Source: Rhodobiaceae bacterium (lineage in GTDB: Bacteria > Pseudomonadota > Alphaproteobacteria > Parvibaculales > Parvibaculaceae). Taken from it: a stretch of 64,000 bases of DNA. Below are positions 36,614 through 45,035 of the stretch, piece after piece. Made by a program: the position numbers and the translations under genes. The notes under the pieces were generated by a model. That model was not told where the DNA came from, did no database searches, and saw only the letters and a list, made by a program, of their open reading frames with translations. Location: positions 186,001 through 250,000 of the forward strand of contig CP030277.1 of NCBI GenBank assembly GCA_003330885.1, read 5' to 3'. Position 1 is the stretch's first letter. Each line of letters starts with the position of its first letter.

Positions 36614-37960
36614 ATGCGCTATCTGCCGCTGACTGAGCCTGATCGTCAGGCCATGCTTGCCCGCATCGGCGCGGGTTCCATTGATGATCTTTTTGTCGAT
36701 GTGCCGCAAGAGGCCCGTCGGGAAGGTCTCGTTGATCTGCCGACACGCCAGGGTGAGTTGGAGGTTGAGCGGATCTTGGGTGCCATGGCAGCAAAAAACA
36801 CGCCTGCCGGCTCAGTTCCGTTTTTTGTCGGTGGAGGCGCGTACAAGCACCATGTCCCCGCAACAGTTGATCATCTCATTCAGAGGTCAGAATTTCTAAC
36901 CGCCTACACACCTTATCAGCCAGAAATCTCTCAAGGGACACTGCAATATCTCTTTGAGTTCCAGACCCAGGTTGCAATGTTGACGGGGATGGATGTGGCG
37001 AATGCCTCCATGTATGACGGCTCAACCGCATGCGGTGAAGCTGTCTTGATGGCACATCGCATCACCCGGAAGAAGAAGGCTGTCTTATCTGGTTCGCTTC
37101 ACCCGCATTATCGTGCCGTGGTTGAGAACCTGTCAGACTTCGCTGGCTATGAGATCGATCCCGGTGCGCCTGTCATTGATGGCACAGAGGACATCATTGC
37201 CCGCATCGATGATGAGACGTCTTGTGTGGTTGTGCAGAACCCGGATTTCTTCGGCAATGTTCGTGATCTGCGCGCCATAGCTGATGCAGCGCACGCGAAG
37301 AAAGCGCTGCTGATTGTTGCCTTTACCGAAGTTGTCTCTCTTGGGCTTGTGACGCCACCAGGCGAGATGGGCGCGGACATTGTTGTGGGCGAAGGTCAGT
37401 CAATCGGCAATGCACTCAACTTTGGCGGCCCCTATGTGGGACTCTTCGCGGCCAAGCAAAAATATGTGCGGCAGATGCCCGGCCGCCTTTGTGGCGAGAC
37501 GGTTGACGCGGAAGGGAAGCGCGGTTTCGTGCTCACTCTCTCAACCCGCGAGCAGCACATTCGCCGTGAAAAGGCGACCAGCAATATATGTACAAACTCC
37601 GGCCTGTGTTGTCTGGCCTTCACCATTCACCTCTCGCTTTTGGGCGAAGAAGGCTTTGGCCGTCTGGCACGGATCAACCATGCCAATGCTGTGAAGCTCG
37701 CCGATCAGCTGAGCGCCATTGAAGGGGTGGACGTTGTAACGCCGACCTTCTTCAATGAATTCACCATCCGGACGTCTAAGAATGCCCGCGATCTCATCGA
37801 TGAGATGGCCGACAAGGGCGTGCTCGCTGGAGTGCGTGTGTCGAGGCTCTGGCCCGGCGAAGATAGTCTGGATGATCTGGTGGCCGTTGCATCGACTGAG
37901 ATCAACACCGATGAAGACCGTGCTGCGTTTGCGAGCGCGTTAAAGGAGGTGCTGTCATGA
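36614..37960 (+). CDS. gcvPA: Glycine dehydrogenase (decarboxylating) subunit 1
   Basis: This is the N-terminal half of the split P protein, which decarboxylates glycine. The family start [19 protein letters not shown] is present, with [16 protein letters not shown] and [16 protein letters not shown] further on. The 448-aa length is usual for the split form. Its last bases overlap the gcvPB start (ATGA), ensuring equal synthesis of the two subunits. Confidence 0.96.
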   Translation: MRYLPLTEPDRQAMLARIGAGSIDDLFVDVPQEARREGLVDLPTRQGELEVERILGAMAAKNTPAGSVPFFVGGGAYKHHVPATVDHLIQRSEFLTAYTPYQPEISQGTLQYLFEFQTQVAMLTGMDVANASMYDGSTACGEAVLMAHRITRKKKAVLSGSLHPHYRAVVENLSDFAGYEIDPGAPVIDGTEDIIARIDDETSCVVVQNPDFFGNVRDLRAIADAAHAKKALLIVAFTEVVSLGLVTPPGEMGADIVVGEGQSIGNALNFGGPYVGLFAAKQKYVRQMPGRLCGETVDAEGKRGFVLTLSTREQHIRREKATSNICTNSGLCCLAFTIHLSLLGEEGFGRLARINHANAVKLADQLSAIEGVDVVTPTFFNEFTIRTSKNARDLIDEMADKGVLAGVRVSRLWPGEDSLDDLVAVASTEINTDEDRAAFASALKEVLS

Positions 37961-39531
37961 GCGGCATGAACAAGCAGGGCCGTCCAACAGGCGTGGGTGA
38001 GCTAGGAGATGCGGGTCGCAAGACATTCACAGGCAATCGCGGATTGGCGCAGGAAGAGCTGCTGATCTTTGAACGTGACAGCGGTGCCTGTGGCGTGGAC
38101 CTGGACGAACCCGATGCGTTTGAAGATCGCCTGGGTGGTAATCGTCGTAAAGGTAGCGTCGGGCTTCCCGGCCTCTCCGAACCCGATGTGATGCGCCACT
38201 ATGTGCGTCTCTCTCAGAAAAATTACGCGATCGATGCGGGTCTTTACCCTTTGGGGTCGTGCACCATGAAGCACAATCCACGGCTTAACGAAAAAATCGC
38301 GCGGCTTCCGGGCTTTGCCGATGTGCACCCGCTGCAGCCAACCAAAACAGCACAGGGTGCGCTTGAGCTTATTGAGCTCGTTGCCCATTGGCTGAAGGTT
38401 CTCACCGGCATGCCCGCCGTTGCCATGTCGCCTAAAGCAGGCGCCCATGGAGAGCTCTGCGGAATGATGGCCATTCACGCAGCACTGGAAGCCCGCGGTG
38501 AAGGCGACACTCGGACCCGCGTTCTCGTGCCCGAAAGCGCTCACGGAACAAACCCCGCGACAGCGGCGCTCCTAGGCTACACGGTGGATTCCATCCCTGC
38601 GACAGAAGATGGACGTGTGGATGTAGCGGCATTCAAGGCAAAGCTTGGTCCTGACGTGGCCGCGATTATGCTCACCAACCCGAACACGTGCGGCCTCTTT
38701 GAGAAAGACATCAAAGAGATCGCAGATGCTCTTCATGATGTTGGCGGGTATTTTTACTGCGATGGCGCGAATTTCAACGCCATTGTGGGACGTGTACGGC
38801 CGGGCGACCTTGGCGTGGATGCAATGCACATCAACCTGCACAAGACGTTCTCAACACCTCACGGTGGCGGGGGCCCCGGTGCAGGTCCGGTTGTTCTTTC
38901 AGAAGCACTGGCGAAATTCGCGCCGCTTCCTTGGATTATTGAGCGCAATGGCCGTCTGAAATTTGCAGATGTACCCGAGCAGGTAGAAGAAGTCGGTGGC
39001 AGCAGCTTTGGCCGCATGACCGCCTTCCACGGACAGATGGGCATGTTTGTCCGCGCTGCGGCCTATATGTTGAGTCACGGATCAGACGGTCTGCGACAGG
39101 CTGCAGAAGATGCGGTTCTGTCTGCCAACTATGTGCTGGCATCTCTGAAAGACACAATGTCGGCCCCCTTCGAAGGTCCGTGCATGCACGAGGCTCTCTT
39201 CGATGATGCCTTCTTGAAAGACACCGGAGTCGAGACGCTCGACTTTGCGAAAGCCATGATCGACGAGGGCTATCACCCCATGACCATGTACTTCCCGCTG
39301 GTGGTTCATGGCGCCATGCTTGTGGAGCCGACGGAGAGCGAGTCGAAAGACAGCCTTGATCTCTTTATCGACACGCTGGCGGATCTCGCCAAAAGCGCAA
39401 AAGAGGGGGATGTAGAGCGTTTCTCCGGGGCGCCCTACCTCGCACCTATGCGTCGGCTGGACGAGACACAGGCAGCGCGCAAGCCGGTGCTCACCTGGTC
39501 CCCGCCGGCTCCCGCTCAAGCCGCAGAATAA
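37957..39531 (+). CDS. gcvPB: Glycine dehydrogenase (decarboxylating) subunit 2
   Basis: The C-terminal half of the split P protein holds the PLP lysine, in [18 protein letters not shown] near residue 295. [14 protein letters not shown] and [16 protein letters not shown] are also conserved. The 524-aa length is slightly above typical because of an N-terminal extension before [16 protein letters not shown] strong terminator follows nine bases after the stop. Confidence 0.96.
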   Translation: MSGMNKQGRPTGVGELGDAGRKTFTGNRGLAQEELLIFERDSGACGVDLDEPDAFEDRLGGNRRKGSVGLPGLSEPDVMRHYVRLSQKNYAIDAGLYPLGSCTMKHNPRLNEKIARLPGFADVHPLQPTKTAQGALELIELVAHWLKVLTGMPAVAMSPKAGAHGELCGMMAIHAALEARGEGDTRTRVLVPESAHGTNPATAALLGYTVDSIPATEDGRVDVAAFKAKLGPDVAAIMLTNPNTCGLFEKDIKEIADALHDVGGYFYCDGANFNAIVGRVRPGDLGVDAMHINLHKTFSTPHGGGGPGAGPVVLSEALAKFAPLPWIIERNGRLKFADVPEQVEEVGGSSFGRMTAFHGQMGMFVRAAAYMLSHGSDGLRQAAEDAVLSANYVLASLKDTMSAPFEGPCMHEALFDDAFLKDTGVETLDFAKAMIDEGYHPMTMYFPLVVHGAMLVEPTESESKDSLDLFIDTLADLAKSAKEGDVERFSGAPYLAPMRRLDETQAARKPVLTWSPPAPAQAAE

Positions 39532-39540
39532 GACACAAAC

Positions 39541-39569
39541 AAAAAGGCCCGGGTTTCTGGGCCTTTTTT
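39541..39569 (+). terminator. Rho-independent terminator of the gcv operon
   Basis: AAAAAGGCCC and GGGCCTTTTT pair around a GGGTTTCT loop, with a following T-run. It lies nine bases after the gcvPB stop. Confidence 0.88.
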
Positions 39570-39579
39570 AGGTTTCATT

Positions 39580-39597
39580 CTTGTCACTCTTGACAAG
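39580..39597. promoter_or_regulatory. TetR operator, copy 1
   Basis: CTTGTCACTCTTGACAAG has perfect 7-bp arms (CTTGTCA/TGACAAG) around CTCT. The same arms recur 40 bp downstream within a longer palindrome. Confidence 0.72.
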
Positions 39598-39608
39598 TTT
39601 GATGTCAG

Positions 39609-39642
39609 ACCCCATTCTTGTCAAAGATGACAAGAATGGGGT
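39609..39642. promoter_or_regulatory. TetR operator, copy 2, 34-bp perfect palindrome
   Basis: Arms of 15 bp flank AAGA and contain the same CTTGTCA/TGACAAG core as copy 1. The palindrome ends five bases before the TetR ATG, so it covers the ribosome site (ATGGGG). Binding would block transcription, and the RNA hairpin could also hide the ribosome site. Confidence 0.78.
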
Positions 39643-39647
39643 GCCTC

Positions 39648-40238
39648 ATGGCCCGCGCAAAGATTGAAGATGAACGCAAGGAACAGATCCTCAAGGCCTT
39701 TGAGGCCTGCGTGATCCGTCACGGTCTGGCGAAAACCACCCTGCAAAAGGTGGCCGATGAAGCCGGTCTGCCGAGAAGCCTTGTTCGATACTTTGTTGGC
39801 AATCGGGATTCCATGGTCGATCTGCTGATCGCGCGGATGATTGATCGGGGGGAGGCAACCCTTGCGGACGCACAGCAGGCGGGCAGAGCCAATACTCTCA
39901 ACGATCTCATCGATACAGTGTTTGAGCGAACCTTCGGCGATGAAACATCAAACAATGTGGTTGGTGAGCTTTGGTACCTGGCACAACGTGACGTGACGAT
40001 CAGGTCCAGACTGGCCGATATGTACGGACGGATCACAGACGCCCTCGTCGCGCAGATGACCATCGAAGAGATTGGTCCTGGTATGGCAGAGCGCGAAGAT
40101 GTGGCGCATGCCTTGCTCTCTCTGGCTTACGGCGACGCTAGTTTTATCGATGTTGGTCTCTCCAAACCAAATTCAATTTCTTCCAGGCGTTTAGCGGATG
40201 CTCTCGTTTCCGAGCTTGCCGCCACGTCGAAATTCTAA
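39648..40238 (+). CDS. TetR-family regulator
   Basis: A 196-aa TetR protein with the HTH in about residues 10-55 (QILKAFEACVIRHGLAKTTLQKVADEAGLPRSLVRYF). In the turn it has LPRSLVRYFVGNRDSM rather than the usual YYHF form. I start at ATG 39648, since the two earlier ATGs (39627, 39636) lie inside the operator palindrome and the GGGG just upstream serves as ribosome site. It probably regulates itself and the serine hydrolase 24 bases downstream. Confidence 0.87.
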   Translation: MARAKIEDERKEQILKAFEACVIRHGLAKTTLQKVADEAGLPRSLVRYFVGNRDSMVDLLIARMIDRGEATLADAQQAGRANTLNDLIDTVFERTFGDETSNNVVGELWYLAQRDVTIRSRLADMYGRITDALVAQMTIEEIGPGMAEREDVAHALLSLAYGDASFIDVGLSKPNSISSRRLADALVSELAATSKF

Positions 40239-40262
40239 CGTCTATTTCAGAAAGGAAATGAC

Positions 40263-41474
40263 ATGAAAAAGATCCTATTGGGCGGACTGGCCCTTGTAGT
40301 CGTCGTCGCCGCTGGCGCTGGCCTCTATTTCAAGCGTGAGATTGATAGAGCCTCATTTGCAGCGGGCCTGTTTAACGGTGCTGAGCAATATGAAAACTTC
40401 AACCGGATGGCAGAACTCTATCCCGTCAATACGATGACGGCATCTGAGACACCTTTCGATTTCCCTGAAGGGGCAGAAGCGGCATTGCCAACAAGCTTCA
40501 CCTACAAGGGTGTTACGGTCGACACTGAAACGTTCCTCTCTGAAACAGACACAAGTGCTGTTCTGGTCATCAAAGACGGTGTTGTCCGCACGGAGCGATA
40601 CATGCTCACTGGTGGACGGGACGTCAATTGGATGTCCATGTCAGTGGCCAAGAGCTTCGTGTCGGCTGCAGTCGGAATTGCGGTTGAAGAAGGCCACATC
40701 ACAAGTATAGAAGAGCCAATCACCAAATACGCGCCATCCCTGGTCGGTTCCGCCTATGACAATGTACGCATCAAAGATGTCTTACAAATGTCATCGGGAG
40801 CTGCATGGAGTGAAGACTATAACGATCCTGAATCCGACATTAATCGCTTTGGTCGGATCATGGCGCTTGGTGGGTCTTTCAACGAGTTCGCGGCAACATT
40901 GAAACGCGAATACGAGCCTGGAACCCACAATCACTACAATTCCACCGACACGCAGGTGCTGGGTATGCTGTTGGTGAACGCAACGGGCCGGACCATGGCG
41001 GATTACATGGAGGAGAAGCTCTGGAAGCCGCTCGGCATGGAATCCGACGCCTATTGGCTCCTCGATAGTGCGGGAATGGAAATGGCATTCGCTGGACTAA
41101 ACGCCACTGCGCGGGATTACGCAAAACTGGGTGAGCTCTATCGTCTTGGGGGCAATTGGAATGGCACACAGATCGTGCCCGAGGAGTGGGTACGTGCGTC
41201 AGTTACGCCTGATGCACCGCATCTAATGCCTGAGGCAAAAACAGATGACATATTCCCAGTTGGTTACGGCTATCAATGGTGGGTACCTGCGAGTACGGAA
41301 GGCGAGTATTCCGCCATCGGCATCTACAACCAGTTCATCTATGTGAACCCGACCCGCAACCTGGTGATCGTCAAACTGTCCGCAAACAGCGACTATGCAT
41401 CGACATTGGACGAAAGCTCATACCGTGAGATGGAGACGATTGAATTTTTCCGGGCGATTGCAGATCAGCTGTAA
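40263..41474 (+). CDS. Serine hydrolase, beta-lactamase/class C family
   Basis: A 403-aa membrane-anchored or exported enzyme with an N-terminal hydrophobic segment (about 4-22). The catalytic SxxK is SVAK in MSMSVAKSFVSAAVG, and the Tyr motif is HYNSTDTQVLG near residue 225. The final part has GYGYQWWVP in the KTG region. This pattern fits the class C beta-lactamase/6-aminohexanoate-dimer hydrolase/esterase group. It probably is not a true antibiotic-resistance enzyme. Control by the upstream TetR gene is likely. Confidence 0.86.
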   Translation: MKKILLGGLALVVVVAAGAGLYFKREIDRASFAAGLFNGAEQYENFNRMAELYPVNTMTASETPFDFPEGAEAALPTSFTYKGVTVDTETFLSETDTSAVLVIKDGVVRTERYMLTGGRDVNWMSMSVAKSFVSAAVGIAVEEGHITSIEEPITKYAPSLVGSAYDNVRIKDVLQMSSGAAWSEDYNDPESDINRFGRIMALGGSFNEFAATLKREYEPGTHNHYNSTDTQVLGMLLVNATGRTMADYMEEKLWKPLGMESDAYWLLDSAGMEMAFAGLNATARDYAKLGELYRLGGNWNGTQIVPEEWVRASVTPDAPHLMPEAKTDDIFPVGYGYQWWVPASTEGEYSAIGIYNQFIYVNPTRNLVIVKLSANSDYASTLDESSYREMETIEFFRAIADQL

Positions 41475-41549
41475 ACGACACCTGCGAATCGGATAGATTC
41501 GATAAGGCACCTCTCATCACCGGGAGGTGCCTTTTTCGTGAGGTCCCGC

Positions 41550-42113
41550 ATGACAGAAGCTGAGTTATTGGAAATCGCCTGCCGCAACGAGAGCAACAAG
41601 GTGATTCTTGAACGTCTTCCTGAGCTTGGCTTGAACGACGCCTGGCTTGTTTCCGGCAGTCTCTTTCAAACCGTCTGGAATGTGCTCACTGACCGCTCAC
41701 TGACCCACGGGATCAAAGACTATGACATTTTCTATTTTGACCCCGACACGTCCTGGGACGCCGAAGATGCTGTGATCAAACGTGGGCAGGCGCTGTTTGA
41801 GGACCTGGGCGTTGATATTGAGTTTCGAAACCAGGCCCGCGTCCATCTTTGGTATGAGGAGAAGCACGACATCTCCTATCCGCCTCTAAAGACATCGTGC
41901 GAGGGCATCGACCGTTTCCTCGCCATTGGCAACATGGTCGCCATTCAGCCGCTCCAGGGCGGTGAGAGACGCTTCTATGTGCCAGGTCTCGAAGACATGG
42001 CAGTGATGTGCATCCGGCCCAACAGGGCAGGGAATTTCGTCAAAGAGCGCTACGATGAAAAATGCGCCCGCTGGAAACAGTTCTGGCCGGAACTCACCAT
42101 TGAGGTGGCCTAG
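41550..42113 (+). CDS. Nucleotidyltransferase-fold protein (PF06042-like)
   Basis: The 187-aa protein has VSGSLFQTVWNVLTD and GIKDYDIFYFDPDTSWDAED, the Gly-Ser and Asp-x-Asp of the nucleotidyltransferase fold, then VDIEFRNQARVHLWYEEKH, matching the NTP_transf_6 group. The substrate is unknown. I use ATG 41550 with GTGAGG upstream; GTG 41538 is an earlier option. It is followed by a bidirectional terminator facing atpF. Confidence 0.8.
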   Translation: MTEAELLEIACRNESNKVILERLPELGLNDAWLVSGSLFQTVWNVLTDRSLTHGIKDYDIFYFDPDTSWDAEDAVIKRGQALFEDLGVDIEFRNQARVHLWYEEKHDISYPPLKTSCEGIDRFLAIGNMVAIQPLQGGERRFYVPGLEDMAVMCIRPNRAGNFVKERYDEKCARWKQFWPELTIEVA

Positions 42114-42122
42114 GAGACACAA

Positions 42123-42157
42123 AAAACCCCGCGGAGCTTCGAGCCACGCGGGGTTTT
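42123..42157. terminator. Bidirectional rho-independent terminator
   Basis: AAAACCCCGCG and CGCGGGGTTTT pair around a 13-base loop. It separates the nucleotidyltransferase gene (+) from the atp operon (-). Confidence 0.88.
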
Positions 42158-42177
42158 CTGAATTTTGTAACGAAAAG

Positions 42178-42663
42178 CTAGTGCAGCTTGTCTTTGACCT
42201 CAGCGATTGATTTATCAATCAGCTGGGCGGCGCGGTCGCCGTCGAGCTTCTCTTCAATGATCTTGCGAGCAGCAGAGACAGCAATGTCAGCGGCCACAGA
42301 GCGAACTTCCTGAAGTGCTTGAGCTTCTGCCTGACCGATTTTGTCTTCAGCCAGTTGCGTCCGCCGCTCAACCTGCTGAGCCAGGTTTTCCTTGGTCTCA
42401 ATGGCGAGCCGCTCAGCTTCTGCCCGTGCCTGTTCGACAATGGCTTCGGCTTCTTTTTCCGCGTCGCGCTGTTTGCGCTGATAGCTGGCAAGAACCTGTT
42501 GAGCTTCTTCGCGAAGCTTACGGGCTTCATCAAGTTCGTTCTTGATGTCGTCTGCTCTCTTATCAAGCGCAGCTGTCACCATTCCGGGCACGCCGAAATA
42601 GAAGAGCAGCCCAACAAAGATACTGAAGCTGACCAGAACCCAGAAATTTGCATCTTGTAGCAT
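42178..42663 (-). CDS. atpF: F0F1 ATP synthase subunit b
   Basis: This 161-aa stator subunit has one N-terminal span (about 5-25, FWVLVSFSIFVGLLFYFG) and then a long charged coiled coil (AREEAQQVLASYQRKQRDAEKEA-like) that links F0 to F1. It is last in the operon atpI-B-E-F'-F; the paired b' subunit lies just upstream, 14 bases away, the usual alphaproteobacterial arrangement. Confidence 0.95.
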   Translation of the reverse strand: MLQDANFWVLVSFSIFVGLLFYFGVPGMVTAALDKRADDIKNELDEARKLREEAQQVLASYQRKQRDAEKEAEAIVEQARAEAERLAIETKENLAQQVERRTQLAEDKIGQAEAQALQEVRSVAADIAVSAARKIIEEKLDGDRAAQLIDKSIAEVKDKLH

Positions 42664-42677
42664 CTGTCTAGATCCCC

Positions 42678-43157
42678 TTAAGCGAGTTCGCCGTCAACGG
42701 CGCGTTCTGCAGCTGCCCGGTCACTATCGCCCAGCAATTGCTGTGTGATTGCGTCGGCAACATCAACCGCCACATCCCGAACGTTGGTGAGCGCCTGGGT
42801 CTTCGTGGCATCAATCCGTTTTTCAGCATCCGCGATACGTGCAGCAAGCTGACCTTCCAGGTCCGCCCGGTGCGCGTCTGTTTCTGCTGTCAGGCGATCC
42901 CGCGTTTCCTGCGCAATCGAATGAGCGTGTGCGCGGGCTTCAGCCAGAGCGGTTTCGTAGGACGCGATGGCGTCATCCGTGTCGCTTTTGAGCTGAGCAG
43001 CCGTGTCTAGATCGTCTGCAATACGGTCGCGGCGTTCTTCAATAACGGTCGCAATCCGCGGCAGGGCGACCCGCGCCATGACGAGGTAGAGAACGCCAAA
43101 GACGAGCGTCAACCAAATGAGCTGAGGCGCGAAGGTGGCAAAATCTAACTGAGGCAT
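42678..43157 (-). CDS. atpF': F0F1 ATP synthase subunit b'
   Basis: The 159-aa paralogue of subunit b, forming a b/b' heterodimer in photosynthetic and many alpha bacteria. One span (about 10-30, QLIWLTLVFGVLYLVMARVALP) precedes a long helical region with Ala/Glu/Arg heptads. It is 120 bases downstream of atpE, a fairly long gap inside the operon. Confidence 0.94.
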   Translation of the reverse strand: MPQLDFATFAPQLIWLTLVFGVLYLVMARVALPRIATVIEERRDRIADDLDTAAQLKSDTDDAIASYETALAEARAHAHSIAQETRDRLTAETDAHRADLEGQLAARIADAEKRIDATKTQALTNVRDVAVDVADAITQQLLGDSDRAAAERAVDGELA

Positions 43158-43277
43158 ATGCCTGTCTCCTGAGACTCAATCACCAATCCTGGAAGGAAGG
43201 CATTGAGGCGTTTCGCGTACACCGGTGACTGACAAGCCACCGGTGACATGCGAAAGAGGACTGTCTTCGAGGTCTAC

Positions 43278-43505
43278 TTAAAGAACGAAGAGCAGGATCA
43301 GTGCAACAACAAGACCGAAGAGGCCTGTTGCTTCAGCAAGGGCGAAGCCCAGCAGCAGGTTAGGGAACTGTGCTGGTGCAGCAGCTGGGTTCCGCAGTGC
43401 GCCTGCCAGGTAGTTACCAAAGATGTGGCCGATGCCAACACCAGCGCCTGCAAGGGCGATACAAGCGATACCAGCGCCAATGAGCTTTGCTGCTTCAGGT
43501 TCCAT
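43278..43505 (-). CDS. atpE: F0F1 ATP synthase subunit c
   Basis: The 75-aa c-ring subunit has two hydrophobic helices and a polar loop ([13 protein letters not shown]). The proton-binding acid is Glu58, in [12 protein letters not shown]. The Gly-rich first helix ([11 protein letters not shown]) packs the ring. Its gene lies between atpB and atpF', with 99 bases to atpB. Confidence 0.97.
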   Translation of the reverse strand: MEPEAAKLIGAGIACIALAGAGVGIGHIFGNYLAGALRNPAAAPAQFPNLLLGFALAEATGLFGLVVALILLFVL

Positions 43506-43604
43506 GTCCGTGTCTCCGTAATGCGGGTCCGGATTGTCCCGGCCCTCTTTCAGTTAACTTATGGGGCAGAAAGCCCCGTTCAAAAAGTGAGTTCGCGCTG
43601 CGCC

Positions 43605-44381
43605 CTAGTGAAGATGCAGTGCGTCGTTGAGATAGATGCAGGTAAGAATGGCAAACACATAAGCCTGCAGGAATGCCACCAGAATTTCGAGGCCAGTAAA
43701 GGCCACCATGAAGGCGATCGGCGCAATCGCAAGACCTGTGAAAAGGCCCCCGGCGCCAAGAAAGCCGATCACAAATCCCGCAAACACTTTCAGCATCGTA
43801 TGTCCGGCCATCATGTTGGCAAAAAGACGAACCGAAAGGCTGATCGGGCGGGAGAGATAGGAAATGACTTCAATCACAACAATCAGCGGCAACAGAACAG
43901 CCGGCAGGCCTTTTGGCACGAAGAGTGAGAGGAAGTGGAAACCGTGTTTCACAACACCGATAAGCGTCACACCGATAAAGATGAAGAGCGCCAGCGCAAA
44001 CGTCACAATGATGTGGCTGGTGGTCGTGAAAGAGTAGGGAAGCATGCCCAGCATGTTTGAGAAGAGCACAAACATGAAAAGCGTGAAAATGAAGGGGAAG
44101 TAGTTCTGACCCGCTTTACCCACATTGTCGCGCACCATATTGGCAACAAATTCGTAGGAAAGCTCTGCAATTGACTGCCAGCGACCTGGGACCATGGCAC
44201 GTCCGCTCATCGCGAACACTGTCAGGCTGATAATGCCGATGGCTGCAAACACCATCCACATGGAAGCGTTTGTGAAAGACGCGTCAATGCCACCGAAATG
44301 GATTGGAATAATCGGCGTCACTTCAAACTGGTGCATCGGATCAATGCCGAGGCCGCCGCTTTCTTGGTCTGCTGCTGACAC
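43605..44381 (-). CDS. atpB: F0F1 ATP synthase subunit a
   Basis: Subunit a forms the proton channels beside the c-ring. The 258-aa protein has five or six spans and the essential Arg in SLSVRLFANMMAGHTMLKVF. The C-terminal EILVAFLQAYVFAILTCIYLND is highly conserved. It follows atpI by 11 bases. Confidence 0.97.
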   Translation of the reverse strand: MSAADQESGGLGIDPMHQFEVTPIIPIHFGGIDASFTNASMWMVFAAIGIISLTVFAMSGRAMVPGRWQSIAELSYEFVANMVRDNVGKAGQNYFPFIFTLFMFVLFSNMLGMLPYSFTTTSHIIVTFALALFIFIGVTLIGVVKHGFHFLSLFVPKGLPAVLLPLIVVIEVISYLSRPISLSVRLFANMMAGHTMLKVFAGFVIGFLGAGGLFTGLAIAPIAFMVAFTGLEILVAFLQAYVFAILTCIYLNDALHLH

Positions 44382-44392
44382 GCTATTTGCCC

Positions 44393-44779
44393 TTACTTGT
44401 CACCGGACTGATCGCCCGACTTGCCCACCTGTTCCGCTGCATCGGCTGCCAGTTTCTGGGCCGTACGAAACACATTTAAAATTCCTGCGGCCATTCCCAG
44501 AAAGAAGAAGGTGAGCAAGCCCCAAGGCTTTGTGCCCAACAGATCATCAAAGATCCATCCGATAACGCCCCCGGCAACCAGGCCTGCGACCATTTCGGTC
44601 GAAAGTCTAAATGCCATGCCGATGGCGGTACTTCGTCTTCCAGTCTCGGCCGGCTCGGGGTTTTTCTGCCGATGGGCCTCCGTGTGGGCGCGGATTTTAG
44701 CGTCGAGCGCCGCAAGATCAGACTTATTGTCCGTACCAGCGTCGCCTGTATCGCCGTTACGTTCTGTCGGGGTCTTCAT
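44393..44779 (-). CDS. atpI: ATP synthase protein I
   Basis: AtpI helps assemble the c-ring. The protein is small (128 aa), with a charged N-region and two spans (about 60-78 and 85-105; MVAGLVAGGVIGWIFDDLLG and WGLLTFFFLGMAAG). I start at ATG 44779; the open frame reaches 44842, but this would lie too close to the promoter found at 44852-44880. It leads the F0 operon; no F1 genes are nearby. Confidence 0.87.
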   Translation of the reverse strand: MKTPTERNGDTGDAGTDNKSDLAALDAKIRAHTEAHRQKNPEPAETGRRSTAIGMAFRLSTEMVAGLVAGGVIGWIFDDLLGTKPWGLLTFFFLGMAAGILNVFRTAQKLAADAAEQVGKSGDQSGDK

Positions 44780-44851
44780 GGTACCGACCGAACCTCCGCG
44801 TTCCTCACGAAACCCCTGCAAAACTGCAGAATTTCGCCTCAAGCCGGGCGC

Positions 44852-44880
44852 ACCCTACTTGGGCACCAGAACCCTGTCAA
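44852..44880 (-). promoter_or_regulatory. Possible promoter of the atpI operon
   Basis: On the minus strand, a perfect TTGACA (44875-44880) is followed 17 bases later by TAGGGT (44852-44857). The -10 is weak, but the placement fits the atpI operon. Confidence 0.5.
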
Positions 44881-45035
44881 GGAAGTCTGAGAGGGCCCCA
44901 AGTGCTTGAAAAACAACACCAAATCAGAGCTTTTCGCAGGTGCGTCAATTGGCCTCCAGGTCTGGCTGATTCCCTGTGAAACGACGGAGGGAGCCAAGCA
45001 CCGAATTAGGCCGCTGGAATGGACCTGAGTGAGCC

